Assembly (NCBI GenBank): GCA_963664845.1
Contig: OY761615.1
Coordinates: 2,976,001 to 3,040,000, forward strand
Reading direction: 5' to 3'
DNA from: CAIYTF01 sp963664845
GTDB taxonomy: Bacteria > Bacteroidota > Ignavibacteria > Ignavibacteriales > Ignavibacteriaceae
DNA length: 64,000 nucleotides
Shown here in pieces: positions 54,363 through 63,535 of this stretch. The translations under genes and the position numbers were made by a program. The notes below the pieces were generated by a model. The model had not been told where the DNA came from and did no database searches. It saw only the letters and a list, made by a program, of their open reading frames with translations. Each line of letters begins with the position of its first letter. Within the stretch, counting starts at the first letter, position 1.

Positions 54363-57300
54363 ATGACTATTACAGAATTATCAATTAAACGACCTTCGTT
54401 GGTCATCGTGGTGTTTGCCGCGCTTGGCGTGCTTGGGTTGTTCAGCTATTATCAGTTGCAGTATGAACTGCTGCCCAAGATCAGTCCGCCTATTGTCACT
54501 ATCGCAACACAATACCCGGGCGCTTCGCCGGCTGAAGTTGAAACTGGCGTTTCAAAAGTAATTGAAGATGCAGTCTCCGGAATGGACAAAGTCTCGGCTA
54601 TTCGTTCATCTTCTATGGAAAATTTGTCCTTTGTAACCATCGAACTTCTGCAGAGCGCGAATGTGGATAACTCCTTGCAGGATGCTATCCGTAAAGTCGG
54701 AGAAGTAACGGCTAAGCTGCCAATCGGATCCAAAGCCCCAACTATTTCTAAAATCGCACTTGATGAAGTACCGGTTCTGCGTGTTGGTGTTTCCAGTAAC
54801 ATGGACCGTAAAAAATTCACCCAGTTCATTGAAGATCAGATCAAACCGCAGCTCTCCAAAGTGAGTGGTGTCGGCCAGGTTGTGGTCATCGGCGGCGAAA
54901 CGCGCGAGATCAAAGTTAATCTTGATATGGCAAAAATTCGCTCCTATGGATTATCCATAAAAGATGTAACTGCGTCTGTCAAAAATGGTAATCTTGATTT
55001 CCCAACCGGGAAAATTGACGATAAAGATGGCCAGTTCGTTGTTCGTGTGGCTGGAAAATATTCTTCCATTGACCAGTTACGGCAATTAAGCGTCGGGAAA
55101 TCCAAATCCGGTGGCCAAATATTGCTTGGCGATATAGCCGAAGTGCAGGATGGAATTGTTGACCCGACAAACATCACCCGTATTAATTCGCATCCGACAA
55201 TCAGCTTGAATATTCAGAAACAATCGGACGCCAATGCGGTTGACGTTGCAAAACTGCTCAGAGAGAGGATGAAAGAACTTGAAACAAAGTATGCTGCAAT
55301 GAATGTCAAATTCGATGTTGCTCAGGATATTTCTACCTTTACAACTGATGCAGCAAATGCAGTCAAAGAAGATCTGCTCATCGCGGTGTTCCTCGTGGCG
55401 CTGGTTATGTTGCTCTTCCTGCACAGCATGCGCAACTCAGTCATTGTTATGATTGCAATACCCGCGTCACTGATCTCGACATTCATTGTCATGTACGCTT
55501 TTGATTTCACTTTGAATTTGATGACGCTGCTGGGCCTTTCGCTGGTGGTCGGTATCCTTGTGGATGACTCCATCGTTGTGCTCGAAAATATTTATCACCA
55601 TCTTGAAAAAGGCGAGGAAAAGGCCGTTGCTGCTCTGCGCGGAAGAAACGAGATCGGCTTTGCCGCCGTCGCTATTACCATGGTTGACGTTGCAGTGTTC
55701 TTGCCGCTGGGACTCGTGTCTGGAATTATTGGTAACATCATGCGCGAGTTCTCCGTTGTGGTGGTTACCTCAACATTGCTCAGTCTGTTTGTCTCATTCA
55801 CTGTTACCCCAACTCTGGCTTCCCGTTTTGCAAAACTCGGGCAGCTTAAGGAATCAAGATTTCTGGATAAATTCCCTATCTGGTTTGAAAGAAAATTCCG
55901 TGAAGCTACTGAGTCTTATCTTAGACTGCTTGAATGGGGACTCGGTCACCGCAAAACTGTGTTGGCTGTTGCCGGCCTGCTTTTTGTTGCTGCGTTGGCA
56001 CTGGCTCCACTGGGATTTATCGGCGGTGAGTTTATGACACAGTCGGATCGCGGCGAGTTTGCTGTCACTATTGAACTTCCCCCGGGAGCAACACTCGATC
56101 AAACAAATATGAGCTCGTTCCAGATTGAAAATATGCTTAAGAAGATTCCTGAGGTCAAGAGAACATTTGTAAACGTTGGTGTATCCAGCGAAGGATTGCT
56201 CGGATTTGCATCCAACAATAATTCCGAGATCAACGTAACATTGGTTGACAAAAAAGACCGGAAACGCTCAACGGATGAAATCGGTAACTATATCAAGGCA
56301 GAAGTGTCACAGATTCCCGGATTAAAAGTACGCGTGAATCCCATTGGTATATTCGGAACGGCTAACCAAACACCCATCCAGTTGCTCATTACCGGTGTTA
56401 ACTATGATGAAGTGATGGCTTCAGCAAAAAAAATAGAAGAAGCAGTTAAAAAAGTTCCGGGGACGGCCGATGTCCGCCTCTCGGCGGAGGACGGCAAGCC
56501 GGAAACCCGCGTGCTTATTGACCGCGACAAGTTAAATTACTATGGACTTAGCATCGCTGACGTTGGCGGAACATTGCGAACCGCGTTGACCGGTGATGAC
56601 GATTCCAAATACCGGGATGGTGGCGATGAATATGCCCTTCGGATCATGCTCGATAAATTTGACCGCTCAAACACTGATGATCTTAAGCGGATTGTCTTCA
56701 TGAATAAAAAAGGCGATCAGATTGAACTGCAACAGTTCGCATCCATTGTCCGTACGGTCGGACCCACGAAACTGCAGCGTGAAGATCGGAACACCTCCGT
56801 AACATTGTATTCACAGGTTATCGGACGGCCCACCGGAAGCGTTTCGGCAGATATCGATAAGGTCTTGAAGACAATTGATCTTCCCAAAACGGTTACTGCA
56901 AGCTATGCCGGTGACGTGAAAAATCAAAAAGAGTCGTTCTCGAGCCTGGGACTTGCATTGTTCGCGGCTGTGTTGTTCACGTATATGATCATGGTGGCAC
57001 TCTACAATTCATTCGTCTATCCGTTCGTGGTATTGTTCTCAATTCCGCTGGCTATGATCGGCGCAATGCTTGCTCTGGCCCTCAGTATGAAATCGTTGAA
57101 CATTTTCTCAATTCTTGGCATCATCATGCTGGTGGGATTGGTGGCAAAGAACGCCATCTTGCTTGTGGACAGGACAAACGCCATGCGTGAAGCAGGTGAG
57201 TCAGTTCATGATGCACTTATGGATGCCGGTAAAACACGTATTCGTCCCATCGTCATGACAACGCTTACCATGATATTTGGTATGCTTCCCATCGCGCTTT

Positions 57301-57500
57301 CCAAAGCATCAGGTGCAGAGTGGAAGAGCGGACTTGCGTGGGGTCTTATCGGTGGTCTGACCAGTTCATTGTTGCTTACGCTGGTCGTGGTACCGGTTGT
57401 TTACACCATCGTGGAAAACAGCCGAGTAGCAATTCCGGCTTTATTTGCCAAAATGCTCGGTCGTAAAATTAAGCTGGAACCTTCGGTTGAATTGGAATAA
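54363..57500 (+). CDS. RND-family efflux transporter (AcrB/MdtB-like)
   Basis: A 1045-residue inner-membrane proton-driven pump with twelve predicted helices and two large periplasmic loops. The paired proton-relay aspartates in helix 4 (LVVGILVDDSIVVLENIYHH) and the helix-10 lysine (IIMLVGLVAKNAILLVDRTN) are conserved, as is the opening LSIKRPSLVIVVFAALGVLG with QYPGASPAEVE. It belongs to the hydrophobe/amphiphile efflux family; drug specificity cannot be read. It is the last gene of the operon, followed by a terminator. Confidence 0.96.
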   Translation: MTITELSIKRPSLVIVVFAALGVLGLFSYYQLQYELLPKISPPIVTIATQYPGASPAEVETGVSKVIEDAVSGMDKVSAIRSSSMENLSFVTIELLQSANVDNSLQDAIRKVGEVTAKLPIGSKAPTISKIALDEVPVLRVGVSSNMDRKKFTQFIEDQIKPQLSKVSGVGQVVVIGGETREIKVNLDMAKIRSYGLSIKDVTASVKNGNLDFPTGKIDDKDGQFVVRVAGKYSSIDQLRQLSVGKSKSGGQILLGDIAEVQDGIVDPTNITRINSHPTISLNIQKQSDANAVDVAKLLRERMKELETKYAAMNVKFDVAQDISTFTTDAANAVKEDLLIAVFLVALVMLLFLHSMRNSVIVMIAIPASLISTFIVMYAFDFTLNLMTLLGLSLVVGILVDDSIVVLENIYHHLEKGEEKAVAALRGRNEIGFAAVAITMVDVAVFLPLGLVSGIIGNIMREFSVVVVTSTLLSLFVSFTVTPTLASRFAKLGQLKESRFLDKFPIWFERKFREATESYLRLLEWGLGHRKTVLAVAGLLFVAALALAPLGFIGGEFMTQSDRGEFAVTIELPPGATLDQTNMSSFQIENMLKKIPEVKRTFVNVGVSSEGLLGFASNNNSEINVTLVDKKDRKRSTDEIGNYIKAEVSQIPGLKVRVNPIGIFGTANQTPIQLLITGVNYDEVMASAKKIEEAVKKVPGTADVRLSAEDGKPETRVLIDRDKLNYYGLSIADVGGTLRTALTGDDDSKYRDGGDEYALRIMLDKFDRSNTDDLKRIVFMNKKGDQIELQQFASIVRTVGPTKLQREDRNTSVTLYSQVIGRPTGSVSADIDKVLKTIDLPKTVTASYAGDVKNQKESFSSLGLALFAAVLFTYMIMVALYNSFVYPFVVLFSIPLAMIGAMLALALSMKSLNIFSILGIIMLVGLVAKNAILLVDRTNAMREAGESVHDALMDAGKTRIRPIVMTTLTMIFGMLPIALSKASGAEWKSGLAWGLIGGLTSSLLLTLVVVPVVYTIVENSRVAIPALFAKMLGRKIKLEPSVELE

Positions 57501-57526
57501 AGTACATACCAGGTTAGTATAACCAT

Positions 57527-57565
57527 GAGGCTGCTTCGGATCAATACCCGGAGCAGCCTCAATTG
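57527..57565 (+). terminator. terminator after RND gene
   Basis: Stem GAGGCTGCTTCGG / CCGGAGCAGCCTC (mostly paired) around a short loop, then attgtttta. It begins 27 bases after the transporter stop. Confidence 0.75.
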
Positions 57566-57698
57566 TTTTAAAAACAGACTGGTAAAATATCCGGGAACTG
57601 CACCGGATATAGATTCAACAAATTATATTCTCCCCTCAGATAACGCTAAAAAATAACGTGGATATATTGATACAGGTGATACGGTCAAATAATATTAT

Positions 57699-57739
57699 GC
57701 TGCATAATGCCGAAGGCATGGCATTATTGCAGCTTTTTT
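57699..57739. terminator. bidirectional terminator, efflux operon / aminotransferase
   Basis: GCTGCATAATGCC (57699-57711) and GGCATTATTGCAGC (57720-57733) form a long stem with one bulge, flanked by a T6 run on the plus side; it lies directly after the stop of the minus-strand aminotransferase. Confidence 0.75.
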
Positions 57740-58874
57740 ATTGTATTTTCAGTAACTCGTCAATAACAATGTCAATCTCCGCCCGGGTGTTATAGAAATG
57801 CGGGGCAAAACGGATCATTCCCTCGCGCAGGGAGCAGATGATGTTTGCATTTTCAAGATGGGAAAAAATCTCCGCTCCGTTTCCGGGGTGGAAGGTAACA
57901 ATGCCTGCCTGTTCATCCTTGGGCAGCATCTGTAAAAGCGGTCTGTACCCAATTTCCTGTAACCGGTTGATGAAATATCCCGTGTTTTCAAGAATAACTT
58001 TTTCACGTAACGCGTGACCCGCCATTTCAAACAACTCCAAAGCACCGCTGAGGGCAAATATCCCCATTGCATTCAGAGTACCGCTTTGAAAAGCAGAGGC
58101 ATCGGTTTTCAGGGTCAGGTCAAAATCAAGCAAGGCCCAGGCGTTCTTAACCGAAAGCCATCCCACATACCGCGGCTGCATACGCTCTTGAAGTTCTTTC
58201 GATACATAGACAAACGCAAGTCCCATCGGCCCCATCAACCATTTCTGGCAACCAGAAGCAACAAAATCTACGGGTGTCTCTTTCAAATCAAGATTGATAG
58301 CCCCAAGTCCCTGAATAGCATCCACGCAAACAAGTATCCCGCGTGGTTTGCAATGATCAGTCAGCTTTTTTAGATTGATGCGATAGCCTGAGAGGAATTG
58401 CACAAAACTTACTGAAACAACTTTGGTGGCGGGGGTGATGCATGAAATAATATCTTCGGCAGTCACAACACCGTTGTTCGATTTCGCATAAACAATTTTT
58501 ACGCCGTCGCTTTGCAGGTTAAGGAAAGGATAAACGTTGGAAGGGAACTCAAGATCATTAAGTATCACTTCATCGCCTGCTTTCAGCCGTAGTCCCTGGG
58601 CAAAAATGTTTATTGCATTGGAGGTATTATCCGAAAACGCGATACGGTCCGGGGTGGTGTTAAGCAAAGCGCCAAGCTTTTGCTTCACTTTCTCGCCTTC
58701 CTGCATGAACAGTTTGTAATCGTCAATTTCACCCATACTGCGGATGGCGATGAACTGCTGCAGCTTTTCTGTTACCAGGGTTGACATTGGGCTGATGGCA
58801 GCGTGATTCATGTATATTTTTCCGCTGTTCAAAAAAGGAAAATAACTTCGATAGGACTCAAGTTCGTGGTACAT
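57738..58874 (-). CDS. class-V aminotransferase (cysteine-desulfurase-like)
   Basis: A 378-residue PLP enzyme. KIYMNHAAISPMS (about residues 19-31) is the class-V opening, FSDNTSNAINIFAQGL and DEVILNDLEFPSN bind cofactor, VSVSFVQFLSGYRIN precedes the PLP-lysine strand VDAIQGLG, and ASGCQKWLMGPMG carries the internal-aldimine lysine. It is nearer to isopenicillin-epimerase-like or kynureninase-like proteins than to NifS, as no active-site cysteine loop is evident. ATG at 58874 is chosen; the frame is open to 59012 but that overlaps the macro-domain gene. Confidence 0.85.
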   Translation of the reverse strand: MYHELESYRSYFPFLNSGKIYMNHAAISPMSTLVTEKLQQFIAIRSMGEIDDYKLFMQEGEKVKQKLGALLNTTPDRIAFSDNTSNAINIFAQGLRLKAGDEVILNDLEFPSNVYPFLNLQSDGVKIVYAKSNNGVVTAEDIISCITPATKVVSVSFVQFLSGYRINLKKLTDHCKPRGILVCVDAIQGLGAINLDLKETPVDFVASGCQKWLMGPMGLAFVYVSKELQERMQPRYVGWLSVKNAWALLDFDLTLKTDASAFQSGTLNAMGIFALSGALELFEMAGHALREKVILENTGYFINRLQEIGYRPLLQMLPKDEQAGIVTFHPGNGAEIFSHLENANIICSLREGMIRFAPHFYNTRAEIDIVIDELLKIQ

Positions 58875-58920
58875 ATGCTCTTTTAATGTTTCATCTGTAA
58901 TGTTGAATAACAATTCCCGG

Positions 58921-59442
58921 TCATTCTTCGGACAATCTGTTTTTGTAAATTGTGTAGTCCTCAATATCAAAACAGACCAAATACACTTCTTTCGGGTATT
59001 CGTTCTGAGCAAGAAATTCTTTAACTGCCTTAACTGCTATTCTGGATGCGAGTCGTATAGGAAAAAAATATGCACCGGTACTGATAGAGGGAAATGCGAT
59101 AGACTCCAATTTATTATCGCTTGCCAGTTTCAAGCTATTTAAATAACAGTTTCGCAGATCAACAGCTTCATCGGCTAAACCACCCTTCCAGTAAGGTCCC
59201 ACGGTATGAATGACGAATTTGGCAGGGAGCTTATAGCCTTTGGTAATTTTGGCTTCGCCGGTCCTGCAACCGCCGAGTGTTTTGCATTCTTCAAGCAATT
59301 GCGGGCCGGCTGCCCGGTGGATGGCACCGTCAACTCCTCCGCCTCCGAGCAGTGATGAGTTCGCGGCATTAACAATAGCATCAACTTTTAGCGTTGTAAT
59401 GTCACATTGTTTTAGCCGAATTCGTTCTGCATTACTTGACAC
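58921..59442 (-). CDS. macro-domain ADP-ribose-binding protein
   Basis: A 173-residue single macro domain, the usual size of YmdB-type proteins, which remove ADP-ribose or hydrolyse O-acetyl-ADP-ribose. Ligand-loop motifs are clear: IVNAANSSLLGGGGVDGAI (about residues 22-40) and SIAFPSISTGAYFFP (about 117-131). The start is taken as GTG at 59442, eleven bases inside the dsbD end. Upstream in-frame starts would overlap dsbD by over 90 bases. NAD synthetase is two genes away. Confidence 0.85.
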   Translation of the reverse strand: MSSNAERIRLKQCDITTLKVDAIVNAANSSLLGGGGVDGAIHRAAGPQLLEECKTLGGCRTGEAKITKGYKLPAKFVIHTVGPYWKGGLADEAVDLRNCYLNSLKLASDNKLESIAFPSISTGAYFFPIRLASRIAVKAVKEFLAQNEYPKEVYLVCFDIEDYTIYKNRLSEE

Positions 59443-61192
59443 TGCGTAAACTCTCTTTGAAAACATCCGGTTCAACAAATTTGGTAATGCGCTCTGCCTC
59501 AACACCTTGGCTGTTGATAAGAATAACCGTCGGCACACCGGTTATCTTAAACTCTTTTGTAAGAGAGACTGCTGATTCCGAGGTGGCGCTCGTTAAATCA
59601 ACTTTGAATGCAGCAAACCCGGAGGATTCACTTATCACTCCCGGATCAGAGAAGGTTGCTTTGTCAAGTTCCTTACACGGGATGCACCAATCTGCATAGA
59701 AATCAAGCACAATAGGTTGTTGTTTTGCTTTTGCGGCTTCAAACGCTTCCTTTGTATATGGTTCCCACTTGATCGATCCGGTCTGGCTTGGATAGAGCAA
59801 ATATAATCCTCCCACAAGAACAAGCAGTGAGAAAATCAGTTTAAATATTTTGAACCCTTTAAGATTATTTCCTGCCTTTTCAAAAAACAACAGATAGCCT
59901 CCGGTAATAACCATAAAAACCGGTAGCGCATAGTGTCCCACAATTTTTGGCAACAAAGGTCCGGCATAATAAAGGGCCAGCGCCAGCAACATGAAACCGA
60001 AGATGTGTTTTACGGCGTCCATCCATACACCTGAACGGGGAAGCTTTTGAATTTTGCCGGAGAAAATTGCCAGTACAAAATAAGGCGCACCCAACCCAAG
60101 AGAAAGAAAGAAGAACCACAGAAAGCCCAGCCATGCATCCTGCTTGGCGGCCACAACTGTAACAAGGCTTACCACCACCGGCCCGATACAGGGCGCTGCA
60201 ACAATCCCCATGGTCAAACCCATGAAAAACGCACCGAACAAACCACCTTTGGAATCTCCTATCTTTTGCATCAGAGAATCCGGCACTTTAAACTCATACA
60301 GCCCGAACATACTTAGGGAAAGCGCGATAAAAAGCAAAACTATGAAGACCACAACAAGTGGGTTTTGGAGTAACGCTCCAAATAATGCCCCGCTCAATGC
60401 GGTAACCACGCCAATCACCGAATACGTGAGGCTGATTCCCAGCAGATAAAGAGCTCCCATGGCTGCCAGGCGTGAAGTCTTGCCTTCGCTTTGTCCGCCG
60501 AAGAAACCGATGGTTATCGGGATAAGCGGATAGACACATGGTGTCAGATTTAATGCCAGTCCGGCAAGGAATAAAAGCACCAGACTTAGAAATAACCCGC
60601 TGCTTTCCAGGCGGTCGCCCAGCGCGGTGCCTTCAGCCGGTTTTGCTTTCACCGGTGGCTGCAACGATTGCTGAAAAACGGGATCGTTAATTGTGTTAAC
60701 GGTTTCTCCTTTGGCGGCTACGGTTAACTGAAGAGGCGCAACGGCCTCTGCCTGGAATTCACAATTGGCATTGTTGCATGATTGATAGGAAAGTACTGCC
60801 TTTGTAAAATGTTCTCCGGGCTTCAGCTCATTTTTCATGTATACTTTTGCAGAGATGAAAAACTCACCTTCATAGAGCGACAGCGGTGTATCGGAAAAGC
60901 CAAGTTTTACCTGCTTCCCTTTTGGATACGTAATACCTGCCAATCCAAAATTTACCGAATCGGCTAGTTTAAGTTCCGTTTTGATCAGATAATCTTCTGA
61001 AGGCGTGTTCGAATTTATGTGCCAGTCCTTTTCAACCGTCACTTTGAAAAGAACTTTAACTGTATCCCCGGAACGGATTTTATCCTGCCCCAGATAACTG
61101 ACAAACGAAACGCGCTTAGGTTCTCCGGAGCCGGCAAGAAGGGCGGGAAAAATCAGTAAAACAAAAACAAAAATTTTTAATACCTGTTTCAT
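59432..61192 (-). CDS. dsbD: thiol:disulfide interchange protein DsbD
   Basis: A 586-residue envelope reductase that carries electrons from cytoplasmic thioredoxin to periplasmic disulphides. In order: a signal peptide, an N-terminal immunoglobulin-like DsbD-alpha domain (cysteines in SYQSCNNANCEF), eight membrane helices of the CcdA type (LALNLTPCVYPLIPI and GIVAAPCIGPV with the redox cysteines) and a C-terminal thioredoxin domain with FYADWCIPCKELD (about residues 490-502). The gene directly follows nadE and overlaps the macro-domain gene. Confidence 0.95.
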   Translation of the reverse strand: MKQVLKIFVFVLLIFPALLAGSGEPKRVSFVSYLGQDKIRSGDTVKVLFKVTVEKDWHINSNTPSEDYLIKTELKLADSVNFGLAGITYPKGKQVKLGFSDTPLSLYEGEFFISAKVYMKNELKPGEHFTKAVLSYQSCNNANCEFQAEAVAPLQLTVAAKGETVNTINDPVFQQSLQPPVKAKPAEGTALGDRLESSGLFLSLVLLFLAGLALNLTPCVYPLIPITIGFFGGQSEGKTSRLAAMGALYLLGISLTYSVIGVVTALSGALFGALLQNPLVVVFIVLLFIALSLSMFGLYEFKVPDSLMQKIGDSKGGLFGAFFMGLTMGIVAAPCIGPVVVSLVTVVAAKQDAWLGFLWFFFLSLGLGAPYFVLAIFSGKIQKLPRSGVWMDAVKHIFGFMLLALALYYAGPLLPKIVGHYALPVFMVITGGYLLFFEKAGNNLKGFKIFKLIFSLLVLVGGLYLLYPSQTGSIKWEPYTKEAFEAAKAKQQPIVLDFYADWCIPCKELDKATFSDPGVISESSGFAAFKVDLTSATSESAVSLTKEFKITGVPTVILINSQGVEAERITKFVEPDVFKESLRSVK

Positions 61193-62830
61193 TTATTTTC
61201 TCCAGCCTTGTACAATGGGATATCTCCTTCCGTAACCGAATGCTTTGTAAGATATCCGGAGTGCGGGGGCAGCCTGTCTTCTCTTAAATTCATTGAAATC
61301 AACAAGGCGAAGCACGCGTTTGACTAATGCTTCATCCTTTATTACACTAATAATCTCGTTGTATTCTTTATTCTCTTCAAGATACATTCTGAGTATTTTA
61401 TCAAGAACATCGTATGGCGGCAGTGAGTCCTGATCTTTTTGATCCGGACGTAACTCTGCCGAAGGTGCTTTATCGATGATCGCCTGTGGAATGATGATCC
61501 GGTCGCGGTTAATATATGCGGAAATCCTGTAAACCTCGGTCTTGTAAACATCGGCAATAACGCCTATGGCGCCGCACATATCACCATATAACGTGCAATA
61601 CCCGGTTGCCACTTCCGATTTATTGCCGGTTGTCAGGAGCAGGTTGCCGTGTTTGTTTGAATAGGCCATAAGCAAAACGCCACGTATGCGCGATTGAATA
61701 TTCTCTTCGGTAACATCTTGGGGTTTTCCGTCAAACTCTTGCTGAAGCGCGGCAATAACGCTGCCCACTGGCGCCTGGATATTTATTTGTGAATATGATA
61801 CACCAATATTTTTTACCAGTTCAAGTGAGTCATCAATGCTCCCCTGGCTGGAAAACTTGGAAGGCATTAGTATGGCGTGCACGTTTTCCGGCCCTATCGC
61901 ATCTGCAGCAATTACGGCTACAAGTGCGGAGTCGATGCCGCCGCTCAGGCCAAGCACTGCTTTTTTGAATTTCATTTTTACAAAATAGTCACGTAAGCCG
62001 TGAACAAGAGCTTTGTATCCTTCTTCCTCGAAAGACCCTTCTACATTGGTTACGGGCTGATACTGCTTTTTTGTATCAAACACGATAAAGTCTTCTTCAA
62101 ATGTTTTTCCCAGTAAAGCAAGAGTCCCGTCATTGCTGAAGCACATGCTGGCGCCGTCAAAAATAAGATCAGTTTGCGCGCCCGTGCAGCAGCAATAAGC
62201 CAGCGCAACATTATCAAAGCGGCAGCGGGAGCTCAGCATGTTGTTCCTCTCTACACGTTTCCCATACGAATAAGGGCTTGCAGAGATGTTAAGCAACAGC
62301 GTTGCTCCTTTATCCATAAGGCGCTTCACCGGATCATTTGTATAAAGAGGATGTTTCCAATAATCCTTGTCATTCCAAATATCTTCACAAATGGATATAC
62401 CAAGTGTTTCGCCTCTGAAGGGGAAAACCGCGACATCTTTTGCTGATTCGAAATAACGCATTTCATCGAATACGTCATAGTTGGGAATGAGTGTTTTGCT
62501 CTGGACGAATTGCAGTTCCCCGTTGAAGCACAGCAGTACTGAATTAAAAAGATTCGTGCCAATGGGGTCGTTGTCCTCCGTGATGGCGCCAAACAGCAAA
62601 GCCGTTGTTCCGGACTGGCGGACTATCTCTTCGGCGGCTTTGGCCACGGCGTTTCTAAACTCCGCTTTTTCAAGAAGGTCCAGTGGTGGATAGCCAAGTA
62701 GCGCAAGCTCGGGGAATATCGCTATGTCACAATTCTCGGACTGTGCGCGTTGATACCATGCAAGGATTTTTCTTTTATTTCCTTCAATATCCCCGATGAT
62801 GGAGTTGATCTGACAGAGTGCTAATTTCAT
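61193..62830 (-). CDS. nadE: glutamine-dependent NAD(+) synthetase
   Basis: A 545-residue bifunctional enzyme that makes NAD from deamido-NAD using glutamine. The N-terminal nitrilase-type glutaminase shows the catalytic triad regions: Glu in IFPELALLGYPP, Lys in QSKTLIPNYDVFDE and Cys in GISICEDIWND. The synthetase domain has the P-loop VLGLSGGIDSALVAVIAAD (about residues 259-277) and LTTGNKSEVATGYCTLYGD. It heads the minus-strand operon nadE-dsbD-macro-aminotransferase. Confidence 0.96.
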   Translation of the reverse strand: MKLALCQINSIIGDIEGNKRKILAWYQRAQSENCDIAIFPELALLGYPPLDLLEKAEFRNAVAKAAEEIVRQSGTTALLFGAITEDNDPIGTNLFNSVLLCFNGELQFVQSKTLIPNYDVFDEMRYFESAKDVAVFPFRGETLGISICEDIWNDKDYWKHPLYTNDPVKRLMDKGATLLLNISASPYSYGKRVERNNMLSSRCRFDNVALAYCCCTGAQTDLIFDGASMCFSNDGTLALLGKTFEEDFIVFDTKKQYQPVTNVEGSFEEEGYKALVHGLRDYFVKMKFKKAVLGLSGGIDSALVAVIAADAIGPENVHAILMPSKFSSQGSIDDSLELVKNIGVSYSQINIQAPVGSVIAALQQEFDGKPQDVTEENIQSRIRGVLLMAYSNKHGNLLLTTGNKSEVATGYCTLYGDMCGAIGVIADVYKTEVYRISAYINRDRIIIPQAIIDKAPSAELRPDQKDQDSLPPYDVLDKILRMYLEENKEYNEIISVIKDEALVKRVLRLVDFNEFKRRQAAPALRISYKAFGYGRRYPIVQGWRK

Positions 62831-62995
62831 AGTTGAACGTATTTTAATCTTTAAACAATATTTGACTGTATAATTAAACCTTCACCATTTCGCGGCATCT
62901 CGTGTCGCAGGATGGCAAGGCAGTTATGCATTAGAAAAAACGAAAGCAATAATTTACATAAGTATCAGGTATTATGCCCTCCCTCGCTCTTCGGG

Positions 62996-63127
62996 CAATG
63001 GTGTCAACTTAACAAACACAATGAACGAACGTCATTCCTGCGGAGGCGGGAATCTACCTAATCCGAGCCGTTTCAAAAACAATTCCGTCGTCAGCGCCTT
63101 GCAGTTTATGCTAAGTTAACACCATCG
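62996..63127. mobile_element. A-type MITE-like element, 132 bp
   Basis: Left terminus CAATGGTGTCAACTTAA is perfect; the right terminus is ctaagttaacaccatcg. The core has gtcattcctgcggaggcggg, aatctacctaatccgagcc and tttatg. Flanks 62987-62995 (ctcttcggg) and 63128-63136 (ccctttggg) agree at 7 of 9 and belong to the same ccctccc...gagaggga palindrome that was hit at 14288. The rest of the 700-bp gap (62831-63535) shows no gene. Confidence 0.75.
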
Positions 63128-63535
63128 CCCTTTGGGAGAGGGAATGAGGGTGAGGGGCTTAGTATTAATAAGCTCAAGCACTTTTACGAAAAGTTCGTTG
63201 TTATTGCATTTTTCGGGTTAAATAACCAGTGAAAAATACAAAACCAGCGCCTAAGAGCGAAATGCTATTGCTTATATTTAGATGCAAAAACGAACAGAAG
63301 TATTCAAAATATTCATAGGGTGCTCGTTAATAACGTTTTACGTGCAGGTTTTCTTGTTTGTGGGTTGGGTCGTGTAAGGGGAACTACTATATATTGAAAT
63401 AGCAATACCTGGCGGAATGGAAACAACTCGTCAAGAATGAAATGGTATAACTATCTTGATCATGTGTAATAAAAATACCGGCACTCAGCCCGAACAGTCC
63501 CCCGGGGCTGCATTAGAACGCAGTATAGTGAAAAC

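Noticed and set aside
57715..57735. tggcattattgc as a sigma-54 -24/-12 promoter
   Set aside because: The spacing between the GG and GC elements is too short and the word lies in the stem of a terminator.
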